DNA from: Imtechella halotolerans
Lineage (GTDB): Bacteria; Bacteroidota; Bacteroidia; Flavobacteriales; Flavobacteriaceae
Assembly (NCBI RefSeq): GCF_028743515.2
Contig: NZ_CP117969.2
Span: forward strand, 803,001-867,000
Length of the DNA: 64,000 nucleotides
Direction of reading: 5' to 3'
Made by a program: the position numbers and the translations under genes. Below the pieces are notes generated by a model. It saw only the letters and a program-made list of their open reading frames with translations, did not search any database and had not been told where the DNA came from. The first letter of the stretch is position 1. Every line of letters starts with the position of its first letter. Of this stretch, positions 9,039 through 17,872 are shown piece after piece.

Positions 9039-10395
9039 GTATATGCAACCAAACAAAATATTAATCCTGGATGATGATGAAACGGTTTGTCAGTCGTTGC
9101 GATACTTATTTGTAAAACAAGGATGGGAAGCCCAGTGGCTAACGAATCCTTTAAATGCGGTGGCTTTTATTGAAAACAACCCTATTGATTTAATTCTGTT
9201 AGATCTTAATTTTAGAGTAGGAACAGATGGAAAAGAAGGATTGGGTATTTTAAAAGAAATAAAAAAACACTTTAAAGAGATTCCTGTTATTCTTTTTACA
9301 GCTTGGGGAAGCATGCAACTGGCCATAGATGGAATGAAGCTTGGTGCGGTAGACTTTCTGACCAAACCGTGGAATAACGAACATTTGGTAGCTACCATTA
9401 CAACACAGTTGCAATTAAAATCAAAAAGCGAACAGAAAGATATAGTTCATTCCAGCCTCGATGCAATTATCGGTGCATCTGAGGTAGTTCAATCTGTTAA
9501 AGATTGGATTGTAAAAGTAGCACCAACCGATGCAACGGTGCTTATAACGGGTGAGAGTGGTACTGGAAAAGAATTGGTAGCACAAGCCATTCACGATTTA
9601 AGTCATCGTAAAAACCATCCTTTTGTGAAGGTTAATTTAGGTGCAATCCCTGAAGGATTATTTGAAAGTGAACTCTTCGGTCATAAAAAAGGGGCTTTCA
9701 CTTCAGCGGTTTCAGACAGGGAAGGACGTTTTAAACTTGCTGAGAAGGGGACCTTATTTCTGGATGAAATAGGAGATCTTGCCTTATCCTCCCAGGTAAA
9801 GTTATTGAGGGTACTTCAGGAAAAAACTTTTGAGCCATTGGGGGGAAGTAAGCCTGTTCAAACTGATGTAAGAGTAATATCAGCAACCCATAAGAGCCTT
9901 CCGGATATGGTTATTCACCAGACATTTAGAGAAGATTTGTTTTACCGGGTGAATCTATTGCATATTCATTTACCATCCTTGCATGAGCGAAAGGAAGATA
10001 TTCCCTTGCTGGTAAATTATTTTGTAATGCAATTAAACAACAATACAAAACAACAGGTAAGGGTAGAAGAGCATGCATTAGAGTGGCTTAGTAAGCAACT
10101 ATATCCAGGGAATATCAGGCAGCTAAAAAATTGTGTAGAAAGAACTGTATTGTTAAGCGCTAAGAAAAGTTTGGGGATAAAAGATTTTAAACCTCATTTG
10201 GAAGCCAAGCTGACAGGTGTAGCTAAATTTCCCAAGGTTGGTGAAGTTACCCTGGATGAAATGGAAATACAGCTTATAAAAAATGCTTTGGAGTTTTACT
10301 CAGGAAATATAACAGATGCCGCCCGAGCTTTGGGAATTACACGAAGTTCTTTGTACCGTCGTATCGAAAAACATAAAATACAGTATGAGTCTTAA
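9028..10395 (+). CDS. NtrC-family sigma-54-dependent response regulator
   Basis: The 455-residue protein has a receiver domain (about 10-125, acidic LDDDE cluster 14-18, phosphoacceptor D59, conserved T91 and K113), an AAA+ domain with Walker A GESGTGKE (175-182) and the intact GAFTSA sigma-54 contact loop (222-227), and a C-terminal Fis-type helix-turn-helix (ITDAARALGITRSSLYRRI). It should activate sigma-54 promoters after phosphorylation by the kinase encoded next. Internal ATG at 9043 (MQPNK) is an equally good start and would remove the overlap with the permease gene. Placement at the end of the exporter operon suggests autoregulation. Confidence 0.93.
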   Translation: MKSKYMQPNKILILDDDETVCQSLRYLFVKQGWEAQWLTNPLNAVAFIENNPIDLILLDLNFRVGTDGKEGLGILKEIKKHFKEIPVILFTAWGSMQLAIDGMKLGAVDFLTKPWNNEHLVATITTQLQLKSKSEQKDIVHSSLDAIIGASEVVQSVKDWIVKVAPTDATVLITGESGTGKELVAQAIHDLSHRKNHPFVKVNLGAIPEGLFESELFGHKKGAFTSAVSDREGRFKLAEKGTLFLDEIGDLALSSQVKLLRVLQEKTFEPLGGSKPVQTDVRVISATHKSLPDMVIHQTFREDLFYRVNLLHIHLPSLHERKEDIPLLVNYFVMQLNNNTKQQVRVEEHALEWLSKQLYPGNIRQLKNCVERTVLLSAKKSLGIKDFKPHLEAKLTGVAKFPKVGEVTLDEMEIQLIKNALEFYSGNITDAARALGITRSSLYRRIEKHKIQYES

Positions 10396-11686
10396 ATGGC
10401 GGTATAGAATTGTTCACTTTATTGTATTTGGGTTGTTTACAGCCTTAGCTGTTTATACGTTTCAAGAAAATCTTAAGTATCTATTGCTGGCTGAATTTGT
10501 GATTTTGATACTTATAGTGTTATCGTTCAATTTATTTCGGGCTTTATTTCTTCCGATAGACCAGATTAAATTGGGGATTGATACAATAAAAGATCAAGAT
10601 TTTACTGTAAAAATTACTGAAACAGGGCTGGTGGAAGTAGACGAAATGATAAAGGTATATAATGCCCTTATTGAGAATATTCGAAGGGAACGCCGTTTTC
10701 AAAAAGAACAGCACTTTTTTCTTTCACAGTTAATAGATAATCTACCTTTAGCGGTGTTTATTTTGGATTTTGACGATAAGATATCCGAATATAACCCTTC
10801 GGCAGCACAACTTTTTCAGTTAAATGAAAGTAGTATTGGGACAGCTGTCTTTGAGGTGCTCCCATTTCTACAATCGGTATCCTTAGAGCCCACATTTTCT
10901 ATAAAAAGATATAATAATAATTATTTCAGAATAACAATAAACAATTTTGTGCATAAGGGCTTTAACAGGAAACTTATTATGCTAGAGGAAGTAAGTCGTG
11001 AAGTTTTTGCCATAGAGAAAAAGGCCTATGACAAGGTAATACGGATGATGGCACATGAAGTGAAGAACTCTGTTGGAGCGGTAAATTCTATTTTAGATGA
11101 ATTAAGAAAGGAGGTCTCTGAAGAAGAATGTAATTTACTGGAGATAAGCATTCGTAGAAATCTAGCGCTTAATCAGTTTATCAATAATTTTGCCAAGGTA
11201 GTTAGGATTCCGGAGGCTAACTTACAACGAACAGAACTTGTTGCCTGGGCCGAAGAAGTTTTAACTCTCATGAAAAGCAAAGCTTTGGAGGCTGATGTAC
11301 AACTGACTTTTATTAAACCTATAATGCCTGTTTATGCCGACATTGATACCACATTAATGGAGCAGGTATTGATTAATGTATTGCTCAATGCTATTGAAGC
11401 TTCGATTGGAGCCGATAAAAGGGTAGTGGAATTGGAGATATCTCCTAATAAAATTATTGTAACTGATTTTGGATCGGGTATTCCTGAAAAATTGCAAAAC
11501 GAACTATTCACTCCTTTCTTTACTACCAAACCCCAGGGACAGGGGGTGGGACTAACCATGGTAAGAGATATTCTTAAAAAGCATAATTTTACCTATACCC
11601 TGAAGAGTAATGATGGCAAAACTGAATTTTGTATAAACATATCTTCTACTTCAGAAACTACCAAAAGTGTTTCTTTCTTGTCTTAA
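10385..11686 (+). CDS. sensor histidine kinase with HAMP and PAS regions
   Basis: The 433-residue kinase starts at the ATG at 10385, overlapping the regulator stop; the longer frame from 10316 reads through the regulator's Fis helix and is not used. Two N-terminal membrane helices (about 8-28 and 33-52) lie with almost no periplasmic loop between them. A HAMP-like stretch, a PAS-like domain (about 110-190, FILDFDDKISEYNPSAAQLFQ), the H box MMAHEVKNSVG, the N box VLINVLLNAIEAS and the G boxes DFGSGIPE and GQGVGLTMV follow. It resembles NtrY-type kinases that partner NtrC-like regulators. The cue is probably sensed in the membrane or cytoplasm, since no extracytoplasmic sensor domain is present. 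Confidence 0.9.
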   Translation: MSLKWRYRIVHFIVFGLFTALAVYTFQENLKYLLLAEFVILILIVLSFNLFRALFLPIDQIKLGIDTIKDQDFTVKITETGLVEVDEMIKVYNALIENIRRERRFQKEQHFFLSQLIDNLPLAVFILDFDDKISEYNPSAAQLFQLNESSIGTAVFEVLPFLQSVSLEPTFSIKRYNNNYFRITINNFVHKGFNRKLIMLEEVSREVFAIEKKAYDKVIRMMAHEVKNSVGAVNSILDELRKEVSEEECNLLEISIRRNLALNQFINNFAKVVRIPEANLQRTELVAWAEEVLTLMKSKALEADVQLTFIKPIMPVYADIDTTLMEQVLINVLLNAIEASIGADKRVVELEISPNKIIVTDFGSGIPEKLQNELFTPFFTTKPQGQGVGLTMVRDILKKHNFTYTLKSNDGKTEFCINISSTSETTKSVSFLS

Positions 11687-11698
11687 GGTTCGAGAACC
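11687..11698 (+). terminator. short palindrome after the exporter operon
   Basis: GGTTCGAGAACC directly follows the kinase stop and is followed by ACATTTTT. It could act as a weak terminator, but the stem is only four or five base pairs. Confidence 0.3.
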
Positions 11699-11794
11699 AC
11701 ATTTTTAGACCAGCTAAAATCTTCTCTAAAAGAATATATGGATAAAGATTTGTAAACGGATACAAATAAAACAAACAAAAAGAAAAGTAAAGCT

Positions 11795-11873
11795 AACGGA
11801 TGCCATCAACTGCGCACGAATAATGGCTCGCCACTTATCGGGACTTATAGTGCTCTGTTGGTTTGCATCCGTT
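11795..11873. repeat. inverted repeat with 9-bp arms, structured or recombination-site-like
   Basis: AACGGATGC at 11795-11803 is exactly complementary to GCATCCGTT at 11865-11873. An inner CAAC/GTTG pair (11807-11810 and 11857-11860) continues the stem past a small internal loop, and the middle contains a further hairpin (ATAATGGC against GCCACTTAT). The two-box stem resembles integron attC folds, but the outer bases do not fit the RYYYAAC/GTTRRRY rule. It may encode a structured RNA or be a relic of a mobile element. Confidence 0.35.
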
Positions 11874-11925
11874 GATAGAAAGTCCTTCTTTTTTCTGTTT
11901 TTTCTATTGGAGTGAATTTTAATAG

Positions 11926-12123
11926 TTAGTCATCTATTTTATTAGTTGGTGTAGGCTCATCTTTAGAATCAATAATCTCATGGTACTCTCTCATTGTAGA
12001 ACTTACAATAATCTCAACAATAAGGTCTATCAAACGATCTTCTTTTTTCTTTTCCAACTTTTCATAAAACTTGTCAATATCTTCACAATTCTGTCCTGGT
12101 AATGTCCCCTTTTTAACAGCATC
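11926..12123 (-). pseudogene. tail of an unrecognised minus-strand gene
   Basis: On the minus strand 65 codons are open and end in TAA at 11926-11928. The translation has a normal soluble composition (PGQNCEDIDKFYEKLEKKKED, then IVEIIVSSTMREYHEII). A stop lies directly before the frame and no ATG lies in its first half, so it looks like a gene tail cut off from its start. The family is unknown. Confidence 0.4.
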
Positions 12124-12301
12124 TTATTTAGATGTTAATTTACAGTAAATCACAGGCTTAGAAACGTTTAAAAGCAACACTTAATTGAAATATAACTTTG
12201 ACAAAATAGACTTTTTATGTCGAAATTAAAGAAAGAATTTATCTCATTTTTTCCTTTATTAAATTGTAATGTCGACCAAAAGGAATATAAGCAAAAATGT
12301 T

Positions 12302-12309
12302 TATTTTTG
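12302..12309 (+). promoter_or_regulatory. -7 promoter box (TAnnTTTG) of the antitoxin gene
   Basis: TATTTTTG matches the Bacteroidota -7 consensus TAnnTTTG. Transcription would start close to the ATG at 12314, which favours that start over the ATG at 12269 and suggests an almost leaderless message. Confidence 0.4.
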
Positions 12310-12313
12310 TATT

Positions 12314-12817
12314 ATGTTACAGCAATATGAAAAATATAGGGGTATCCATCCGGGTATTGTACTTGGTAGAGAATTAAAAAAACGTTCTATCAAGCAACGA
12401 CCTTTTGCTTTGTCTTTAGCGGAACATCCTCAAACCTTTAATGCTATTACCAAAGGTAAAAGAGGAATTAGCACTGCATTAGCATTGAAGATTGAGCGAA
12501 AACTTGGGTTGGAAGAAGGTACTTTGGTAATATTGCAAGCATATTATGACATCCAAAAAATCAAAGAAAAAGAAATCAAAAGTACTCCTGATCTGCATAT
12601 CTTAAGTAAAGCTTTGTTTTGGGATACAGATATTAAATACATAGATTGGGAACGACAATACAGGGCTGTTATTCAACGTGTTTTTGAGCGAGGAAATGAG
12701 AATGATAAAAATGAGATTATTCGCTTTTACGGTACTGAAAAAGTAAACCAAGCTTTGCAGGAGTCCAATATCAGAAATCCATATACTATATACAGATTCA
12801 ATAAAACTACAGGCTAA
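12314..12817 (+). CDS. HTH antitoxin-like protein (HigA-like plus C-terminal extension)
   Basis: From the ATG at 12314 the protein has 167 residues. The first 75 (GIHPGIVLGRELKKR, then QTFNAITKGKRGISTALALKIERKLGL) form a XRE/HigA-like helix-turn-helix. The rest is a helical extension with a motif (FWDTDIKYIDWERQY) seen in antitoxins paired with AbiEii-type nucleotidyltransferases. A start at 12269 would add 15 residues of poor character and lies before the probable -7 box. The partner toxin gene follows after two bases and is broken, so the antitoxin is now an orphan. Confidence 0.75.
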   Translation: MLQQYEKYRGIHPGIVLGRELKKRSIKQRPFALSLAEHPQTFNAITKGKRGISTALALKIERKLGLEEGTLVILQAYYDIQKIKEKEIKSTPDLHILSKALFWDTDIKYIDWERQYRAVIQRVFERGNENDKNEIIRFYGTEKVNQALQESNIRNPYTIYRFNKTTG

Positions 12818-12819
12818 TT

Positions 12820-13465
12820 ATGATGTATTATAACACAGTCAATGATCTTTTAAAAACACATTGATTACTCTGATGGAGTCCTCTGTATTTGAGTCTTTTC
12901 GTTTGGTGGGCGGTACAGCATTAAGTCTTCAATTAGGACATCGGTTTTCTGTAGATATAGATTTGTTTAGTGATGCCCCGTAAGGTTCTATTGATTTTAA
13001 AGCTATTGATGAATTCATAGAGAAAACATTTCCCTACCACCATCATTTTTAAATCTAGCTCCTGCAATGGGTAAATCTCACAGTGTGGGTACAGATAAGA
13101 ATAATGTGATAAAATTAGATGTGTTTTATACGGATACATTTATACAGGCTCCTTTGATTGCGGATGAAATCAGAATGGCTACTACCGAAGAAATCATCGC
13201 TATGAAAATTGATGTGGTCCAACGTATAGGTCGCAAGAAAGATTTCTGGGATTTGCATGAACTACTATACCAATACAATATTTCTACCATGCTTTTTCTC
13301 CATCAACGACGTTATCCTTATACACACGATCAAGAACTAATACTGAACAACCTCATCAATTTTCTGTTTGCGGATGATGATTTTGATCCAATATGTTTAA
13401 GAGGTAAATATTGGGAATTTATCAACGAGGATTTTGTTGATGCAGTAAAAGTACATAAGCCCTAG
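12820..13465 (+). pseudogene. AbiEii/AbiGii-type nucleotidyltransferase toxin, broken
   Basis: Joining three frames gives a DUF1814/AbiEii-like protein: ESFRLVGGTALSLQLGHR, then FSVDIDLFSD, which hold the nucleotidyltransferase GG-x-A and D-x-D-L motifs, then GTDKNNVIKLDVFY, IRMATTEEIIAMKIDVV and GRKKDFWDLHELL. Damage seen: a frameshift near 12850-12860, an in-frame TAA at 12981-12983, and a second frameshift in the T run at 13047-13050. Only the last part (13067-13465) remains as one open frame. A toxin inactivated beside an intact antitoxin is the expected direction of decay. Confidence 0.8.
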
Positions 13466-13567
13466 TCCATATATTCCGAAAAGCATTCCCTAATGATTAT
13501 TCCAACAAGATAATATAAAATTCTATTAAGATTCCAATTTCTTTTTTCTTAAATAAGATTCACTTTT

Positions 13568-13732
13568 ATGTTCAACCCTATGAGAGGTCTTATTAAATTT
13601 AAAAAAATTGTTGTCTATTTTTGGTGGTACAAAGAAAAAGGATCAGAGAACTTACCATTGAAAAATAAACATCTATTGGCTAATCAACTTCTTTTAGGTT
13701 ATTTCATTTCCTATATGGCATTTACGCTTTAA
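13568..13732 (+). CDS. small hypothetical ORF, 54 residues
   Basis: A 54-codon frame (MFNPMRGLIKFKKIVVYFWW... ending YMAFTL) is the only open frame of note between the broken toxin and the LysR gene. It has one weakly hydrophobic stretch. No family, promoter or ribosome site supports it, so it may be chance. The rest of 13466-13839 shows nothing. Confidence 0.25.
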   Translation: MFNPMRGLIKFKKIVVYFWWYKEKGSENLPLKNKHLLANQLLLGYFISYMAFTL

Positions 13733-13839
13733 AAATGAAATTCTCTAAAACTTAAAAAAAGCGAATCTATATTAAAACGAAACCCTTATTTTTAATTGAA
13801 ATTGCTGTTGTCAAGCAGCCTCCTATTGTACAAAAACTA

Positions 13840-14724
13840 ATGAAAACGAAGTTACACATATTCAAAACTGTTGCTAAACATTTAAGTTTCACAAAAGCTG
13901 CTGAGCTATTGCATATTTCTCAACCAGCTATTTCCAAAACAATAAAAAATTTAGAGCAAGAATATGAAACCACATTTTTTGTTCGGAAAAGAAACTCAAT
14001 TGAGTTAACCGAAGAGGGAAAATCATTTCTAATATATGTGAATAAAATAGTAGCGATCTACTCTGAAATAGATGAACAATTTCTACATAAAAATGAAAGC
14101 TTTCCAGAGTTTATAAAGTTTGGGGTAAGTACAACTTTATCCAATTATATCATTCCAAAAGTAATTGCGAAATTTAGGATGCAATTTCCTCCAACAAAAT
14201 TTGATATAATTAGTGATAACTCAGAAAACATTGAAAATTTAATTTTAAATGAAGAGATCGATTTTGGTATTACTGAAGGGAATTCTTCTAACCCAAAATT
14301 AAACTTTGAAAAATTTATAAAAGATGAAATTGTGTTAGTAACCAATGTCAACAATCCTTCATTTAAAAAGGGAAGTATCGATATAGAAACGCTACAAAAA
14401 ATTCCAATAATTGAACGTGAAAAAGGCTCTGGAACTAGAGAAATAATAGATGCTTTTTTGGTTGAGAATGGAATCGATAACCTTAATGGTGTAGTTACAT
14501 TAAATAGTACTGAAGCCATCAAAAACTACCTATATAATTCTACCGATTATGCTCTGTTGTCAATTAACGCCATTAACGATGATTTAATAGACAATAAACT
14601 TAAGATAGTAGACATAAAGGGTTTAAGTATTGAGAGATGGTTCTATTTTGTAAAAAGAACAGGTTATCTTTCAAATTCTATGGAAAAATTTAAAAAATTT
14701 ATTCTACTTAATTATAACTTTTAG
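13840..14724 (+). CDS. LysR-family transcriptional regulator (CysB/CysL-like)
   Basis: The 294-residue protein has the N-terminal winged HTH (residues 1-60, HLSFTKAAELLHISQPAISKTIKNLE) followed by the two-lobed periplasmic-binding-like effector domain. Motifs such as GVSTTLSNYIIPKVIAKF and EREKGSGTREIIDAF are typical of LysR proteins paired with YeiH/UPF0324 transporters or sulfur genes. The yeiH-like gene lies 76 bases downstream from its own promoter, and the regulator probably controls it. Confidence 0.9.
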   Translation: MKTKLHIFKTVAKHLSFTKAAELLHISQPAISKTIKNLEQEYETTFFVRKRNSIELTEEGKSFLIYVNKIVAIYSEIDEQFLHKNESFPEFIKFGVSTTLSNYIIPKVIAKFRMQFPPTKFDIISDNSENIENLILNEEIDFGITEGNSSNPKLNFEKFIKDEIVLVTNVNNPSFKKGSIDIETLQKIPIIEREKGSGTREIIDAFLVENGIDNLNGVVTLNSTEAIKNYLYNSTDYALLSINAINDDLIDNKLKIVDIKGLSIERWFYFVKRTGYLSNSMEKFKKFILLNYNF

Positions 14725-14745
14725 TTATCTCTTATAATAAATTAA

Positions 14746-14779
14746 TTTGCTTACGGGTTATTAATTGAATCTACTTTTG
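14746..14779 (+). promoter_or_regulatory. Bacteroidota-type promoter of the yeiH-like gene
   Basis: TTTG at 14746-14749 and TACTTTTG at 14772-14779 match the -33 and -7 boxes with 22 bases between them. The -7 box lies downstream of the ATG at 14765, so translation must begin later, at 14801. Confidence 0.55.
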
Positions 14780-14800
14780 TATCAAATAGAATCATTTGAT

Positions 14801-15721
14801 ATGAAAGATATTTATTCAAAAACAGTTTATTTTTGTATCCTTATAATCGCACTTTTAGGGGTAATAAACAGTCCAACAGCTATGCTTCTTGGCTTTGTGT
14901 TTACCATTTTTTTCAATAATCCATATAGAAAATACAGCCATAAAGCAATCCATTATTTTTTAAAAATTTCAGTTGTTGGACTAGGGTTTGGAATGCATAT
15001 TAAAGAAACGCTAGAAACAAGTAAAGAGGGGGTAAGTTTAACTCTATTTTCCATAATTTTAACTGTTTCGCTAGGCTTGCTGTTAACCAAAATTTTGAAG
15101 TTAGATTTTAAACTTGGACATCTCATAAGTTCTGGAACCGCCATTTGTGGTGGAAGTGCTGTTGCTGCTATTGCTCCTGTTATAAAAGCAAAAAGTAACA
15201 CCATAAGTATAGCTTTAGGTATCGTATTTCTATTAAACTCGATTGCATTGTTAGTGTTTCCAGCGGTAGGGCACTTTTTAAGTTTATCTCAAGATCAATT
15301 CGGTTTATGGTGTGCTATTGCTATTCACGATACAAGTTCGGTAGTTGGGGCTGCATTAGGTTATGGTGACGAAGCATTAAGAATCGCAACCACAGTAAAA
15401 TTATCTAGAACCTTATGGATTATCCCTTTATCAATTTTTTCCATGTTTTTATTTAAAACAAAAGGAGAAAGAATTCGAATTCCTTACTTTATTTTTTTAT
15501 TTATTGCTGCAATTCTAATTAATAGCTATCATATTTTACCTCAAACAGTTACTAGTAATTTGGTATTAATTGCTAAACGTTTATTGATAGTAACATTATT
15601 TTTAGTTGGTTCAACCATTTCAATAAAAGAGTTGAAATCCACTGGAATGAAACCCATTATAGTAGCATTGGTTTTATGGATATTTATTTCAATTTTTTCA
15701 TTACTTTATATATTGAACTAA
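14801..15721 (+). CDS. YeiH-family (UPF0324) putative sulfate/anion exporter
   Basis: From the ATG at 14801 the protein has 306 residues and about nine or ten membrane helices. The family hallmark SGTAICGGSAVAAIAPVIKAK lies in the middle, and HDTSSVVGAALGYG and TTVKLSRTLWIIP follow, as in YeiH. Start choice rests on the promoter box at 14772-14779, which lies after the longer frame's ATG at 14765. YeiH proteins are inner-membrane proteins; a role in sulfonate or sulfite export is suggested for the family but not proven. The LysR gene immediately upstream is its likely regulator. Confidence 0.88.
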   Translation: MKDIYSKTVYFCILIIALLGVINSPTAMLLGFVFTIFFNNPYRKYSHKAIHYFLKISVVGLGFGMHIKETLETSKEGVSLTLFSIILTVSLGLLLTKILKLDFKLGHLISSGTAICGGSAVAAIAPVIKAKSNTISIALGIVFLLNSIALLVFPAVGHFLSLSQDQFGLWCAIAIHDTSSVVGAALGYGDEALRIATTVKLSRTLWIIPLSIFSMFLFKTKGERIRIPYFIFLFIAAILINSYHILPQTVTSNLVLIAKRLLIVTLFLVGSTISIKELKSTGMKPIIVALVLWIFISIFSLLYILN

Positions 15722-15772
15722 ATCCATCGTAAATACTATAGCTCCTACAGAAGTCCCTTAATTGAGTAAAAC

Positions 15773-15877
15773 ATGATACAAAACCGTCCTTTTCAAAGGT
15801 GTTTGTTGTTTGAAATTGTTTACAATCTATACGAGCTACAAAACAAAGGAAGAGATGATCCTTATACAGCATCATAA
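15773..15877 (+). pseudogene. short gene-tail-like ORF, 34 residues
   Basis: Bases 15773-15877 encode 34 residues (QNRPFQRCLLFEIVYNLYEL, then QNKGRDDPYTAS) with protein-like composition and no promoter. It resembles the end of a larger protein, possibly of a mobile element, but the family was not identified. The rest of the gap 15722-16092 is AT-rich with no gene seen. Confidence 0.25.
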
Positions 15878-16092
15878 TTTAACTATTCAATTACTTGCAA
15901 CGGTATCTATAGTTAAGGTATACTAAACTTTTTTAAGGACATAACTTTATACATGTTACAGAAATTTACACACATGCAGCAGGAAATAGTTTTGTTATAA
16001 ATAAAATTTATTAGATTTATAATTAAACAGCTAACAATAAACATCAAAGGGTGTGTAAATCTGCGTTGTACTTCTTTCAAGGAAACCTTAAA

Positions 16093-17694
16093 ATGATAGA
16101 TTGGATAAAAAAAATATTAAATAACGAAGACCTAAAAGAAATTCCTGAATGGGAAACGGACAATTCAATACTTGTATACCTCAAAAGGAATATAAAAGAA
16201 GATGGTTCATTGAATCAATCAGCTGAAAAATTGCCAGACGAAAAAAAGGTTGATGCTGAAATAAAATTTATGCCAGGCTTATTGGATGCAACTTTTGGGG
16301 CTGATGTATCAGATAAATCGAACACCAGAATAAAACAACTCGTTAGGTTAATTAATAAAATTGCCAAAAACGGGGATAGTCAAAGTAAATCAGACTTTTA
16401 TAGAGAAATCACAGAGAATGATAATGTCATTGAAATTATAGATGAATTTTTAAATAAACTAATACAAAACTCATTACCAGTTGAACCTTATCTATTTGAT
16501 TATGCCAATAAATTAGCTACTAAAACAAATAATCGAAATGCAGTGAAATTTGGAATTGCTATTCTTGGATTGTGCGAAAATAAGAAACCAATTAACGACA
16601 TTAAAATTTTGGGACTTCATGATGAATTTTCAGTTTTTTCAACTGTAGCACTTTCAAATTTATCAGACAATTTAGTGAATGATTTGTGGGAACTCGCTAA
16701 ACGAGTTCAAGGTTGGGGTAAAATTCAAATAGTGGATCGGTTAAGCGAAATGGAGTTGAATGATGAAATTAAAGATTGGCTTGTACTTGAAGGATATAAA
16801 AACAATATAATGTATGAGTATTTAGCCTTAACCTGTGCAAAAAATGGAATGCTCAATGAAAAACTAAGTTCCGAATCTATAGACGACAATCTTTATTCTT
16901 CAGCTAGTGATATTATTATTTCATTAATGGATGAAGGTCCTGCGGTTGGAATGTCTTGTTATGACGATTCTTGCGAAACTATTAAAAACTTTATTAGGCA
17001 TTCTAAAACACGAAACCTAAATATTTCAACTTATTTAGCACTTCATAGAATTAAAGATTATCTAGAAGAATCCCCAGAAGAAAATGAAACTTTAAAAAAA
17101 TGGAATCAAAACGATGTATCCAATTGCCTTATTGACATTATTGAATTATTACACTCTAAAGATTTGACTACTGAAGTTCAAACTGCTTTAAAGAGCTCTG
17201 ACGATCTTGAATATTGGAATGGTAAACAGGCTGCTCAAAAACTTGGAATTGACCTTTGGGATACATTTTGGGAAAGACTAAAGCAAAATCCACTAGATGG
17301 TTCAGCTTGGTATGATGTAACTGCTAATGCAAAAGAAAGTAATGTTGATGAAATCATAGATTTTGCAATAAAAAATTTACCACTAGAATTTTTAGGTTCT
17401 GGACCAAAAGATTCAACAGGTATTGGAGATGATTTTCACAAGCATTATTCATTGGAAAATGTCATAACGTTTTTAGGAAATTATCCAAAAAGAGGCGAAA
17501 AACTTATTCTAGTTGGTTTAGATAGTCCTGCAACTAGAAACAGGAATATGGCTATCCGAGTATTGGTTAAGTGGAAAATGGAGAATTGGTCTAAAGAGCT
17601 AACTAAGAAGTTAAAAAGACTAAAGGAGATGGAACCAAATGCAGACACCAAGAAGAAAATTGAACGACTTTTAAATGGAGAAGAACTGAATTAA
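16093..17694 (+). CDS. large HEAT-repeat-like hypothetical protein
   Basis: The ATG at 16093 (MIDWIKKILNNEDLKEIPEW) gives 533 residues; the frame is open from a GTG at 16051, but that N-terminus looks unlike protein. The sequence is soluble and almost wholly helical, with repeated helix pairs spaced about 35-40 residues (VRLINKIAKNG, VKFGIAILGLCENKKP, VALSNLSDNLVNDLWELAKR, MAIRVLVKWKMENW). This suggests a HEAT-type solenoid used for protein binding. No catalytic motif is visible. It lies alone in accessory DNA between gene fragments, and its role is unknown. Confidence 0.7.
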   Translation: MIDWIKKILNNEDLKEIPEWETDNSILVYLKRNIKEDGSLNQSAEKLPDEKKVDAEIKFMPGLLDATFGADVSDKSNTRIKQLVRLINKIAKNGDSQSKSDFYREITENDNVIEIIDEFLNKLIQNSLPVEPYLFDYANKLATKTNNRNAVKFGIAILGLCENKKPINDIKILGLHDEFSVFSTVALSNLSDNLVNDLWELAKRVQGWGKIQIVDRLSEMELNDEIKDWLVLEGYKNNIMYEYLALTCAKNGMLNEKLSSESIDDNLYSSASDIIISLMDEGPAVGMSCYDDSCETIKNFIRHSKTRNLNISTYLALHRIKDYLEESPEENETLKKWNQNDVSNCLIDIIELLHSKDLTTEVQTALKSSDDLEYWNGKQAAQKLGIDLWDTFWERLKQNPLDGSAWYDVTANAKESNVDEIIDFAIKNLPLEFLGSGPKDSTGIGDDFHKHYSLENVITFLGNYPKRGEKLILVGLDSPATRNRNMAIRVLVKWKMENWSKELTKKLKRLKEMEPNADTKKKIERLLNGEELN

Positions 17695-17698
17695 AATA

Positions 17699-17830
17699 AA
17701 ACACCAAACCACAAAATTGGTTATACCTAATGTTGGTTTTAGTATTAAATTGAAAGCAGGTGAATATTACCAAGCATACGGATACACTGAAAGTGAAGTG
17801 CATTTTAATACTTCACAATTCATTGCCTAA
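17699..17830 (+). pseudogene. C-terminal remnant of a lost gene
   Basis: A frame open for about 43 codons ends at TAA 17828-17830 and reads GFSIKLKAGEYYQAYGYTES and EVHFNTSQFIA, which looks like a real protein C-terminus. There is no start codon and it begins just after the stop of the HEAT-like gene. It is followed by CCTAACCGTTAGCGGCAAG, a short GC-richer sequence with a CCG/CGG pair that could be a cassette boundary. Confidence 0.5.
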
Positions 17831-17872
17831 CCGTTAGCGGCAAGTTGGAAAATTTTATAATTAGAATTTATT

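Noticed and set aside
11687-11698. GGTTCGAGAACC resembles a tRNA T-arm
   Set aside because: It directly follows a coding sequence and no acceptor, D or anticodon stem precedes it.
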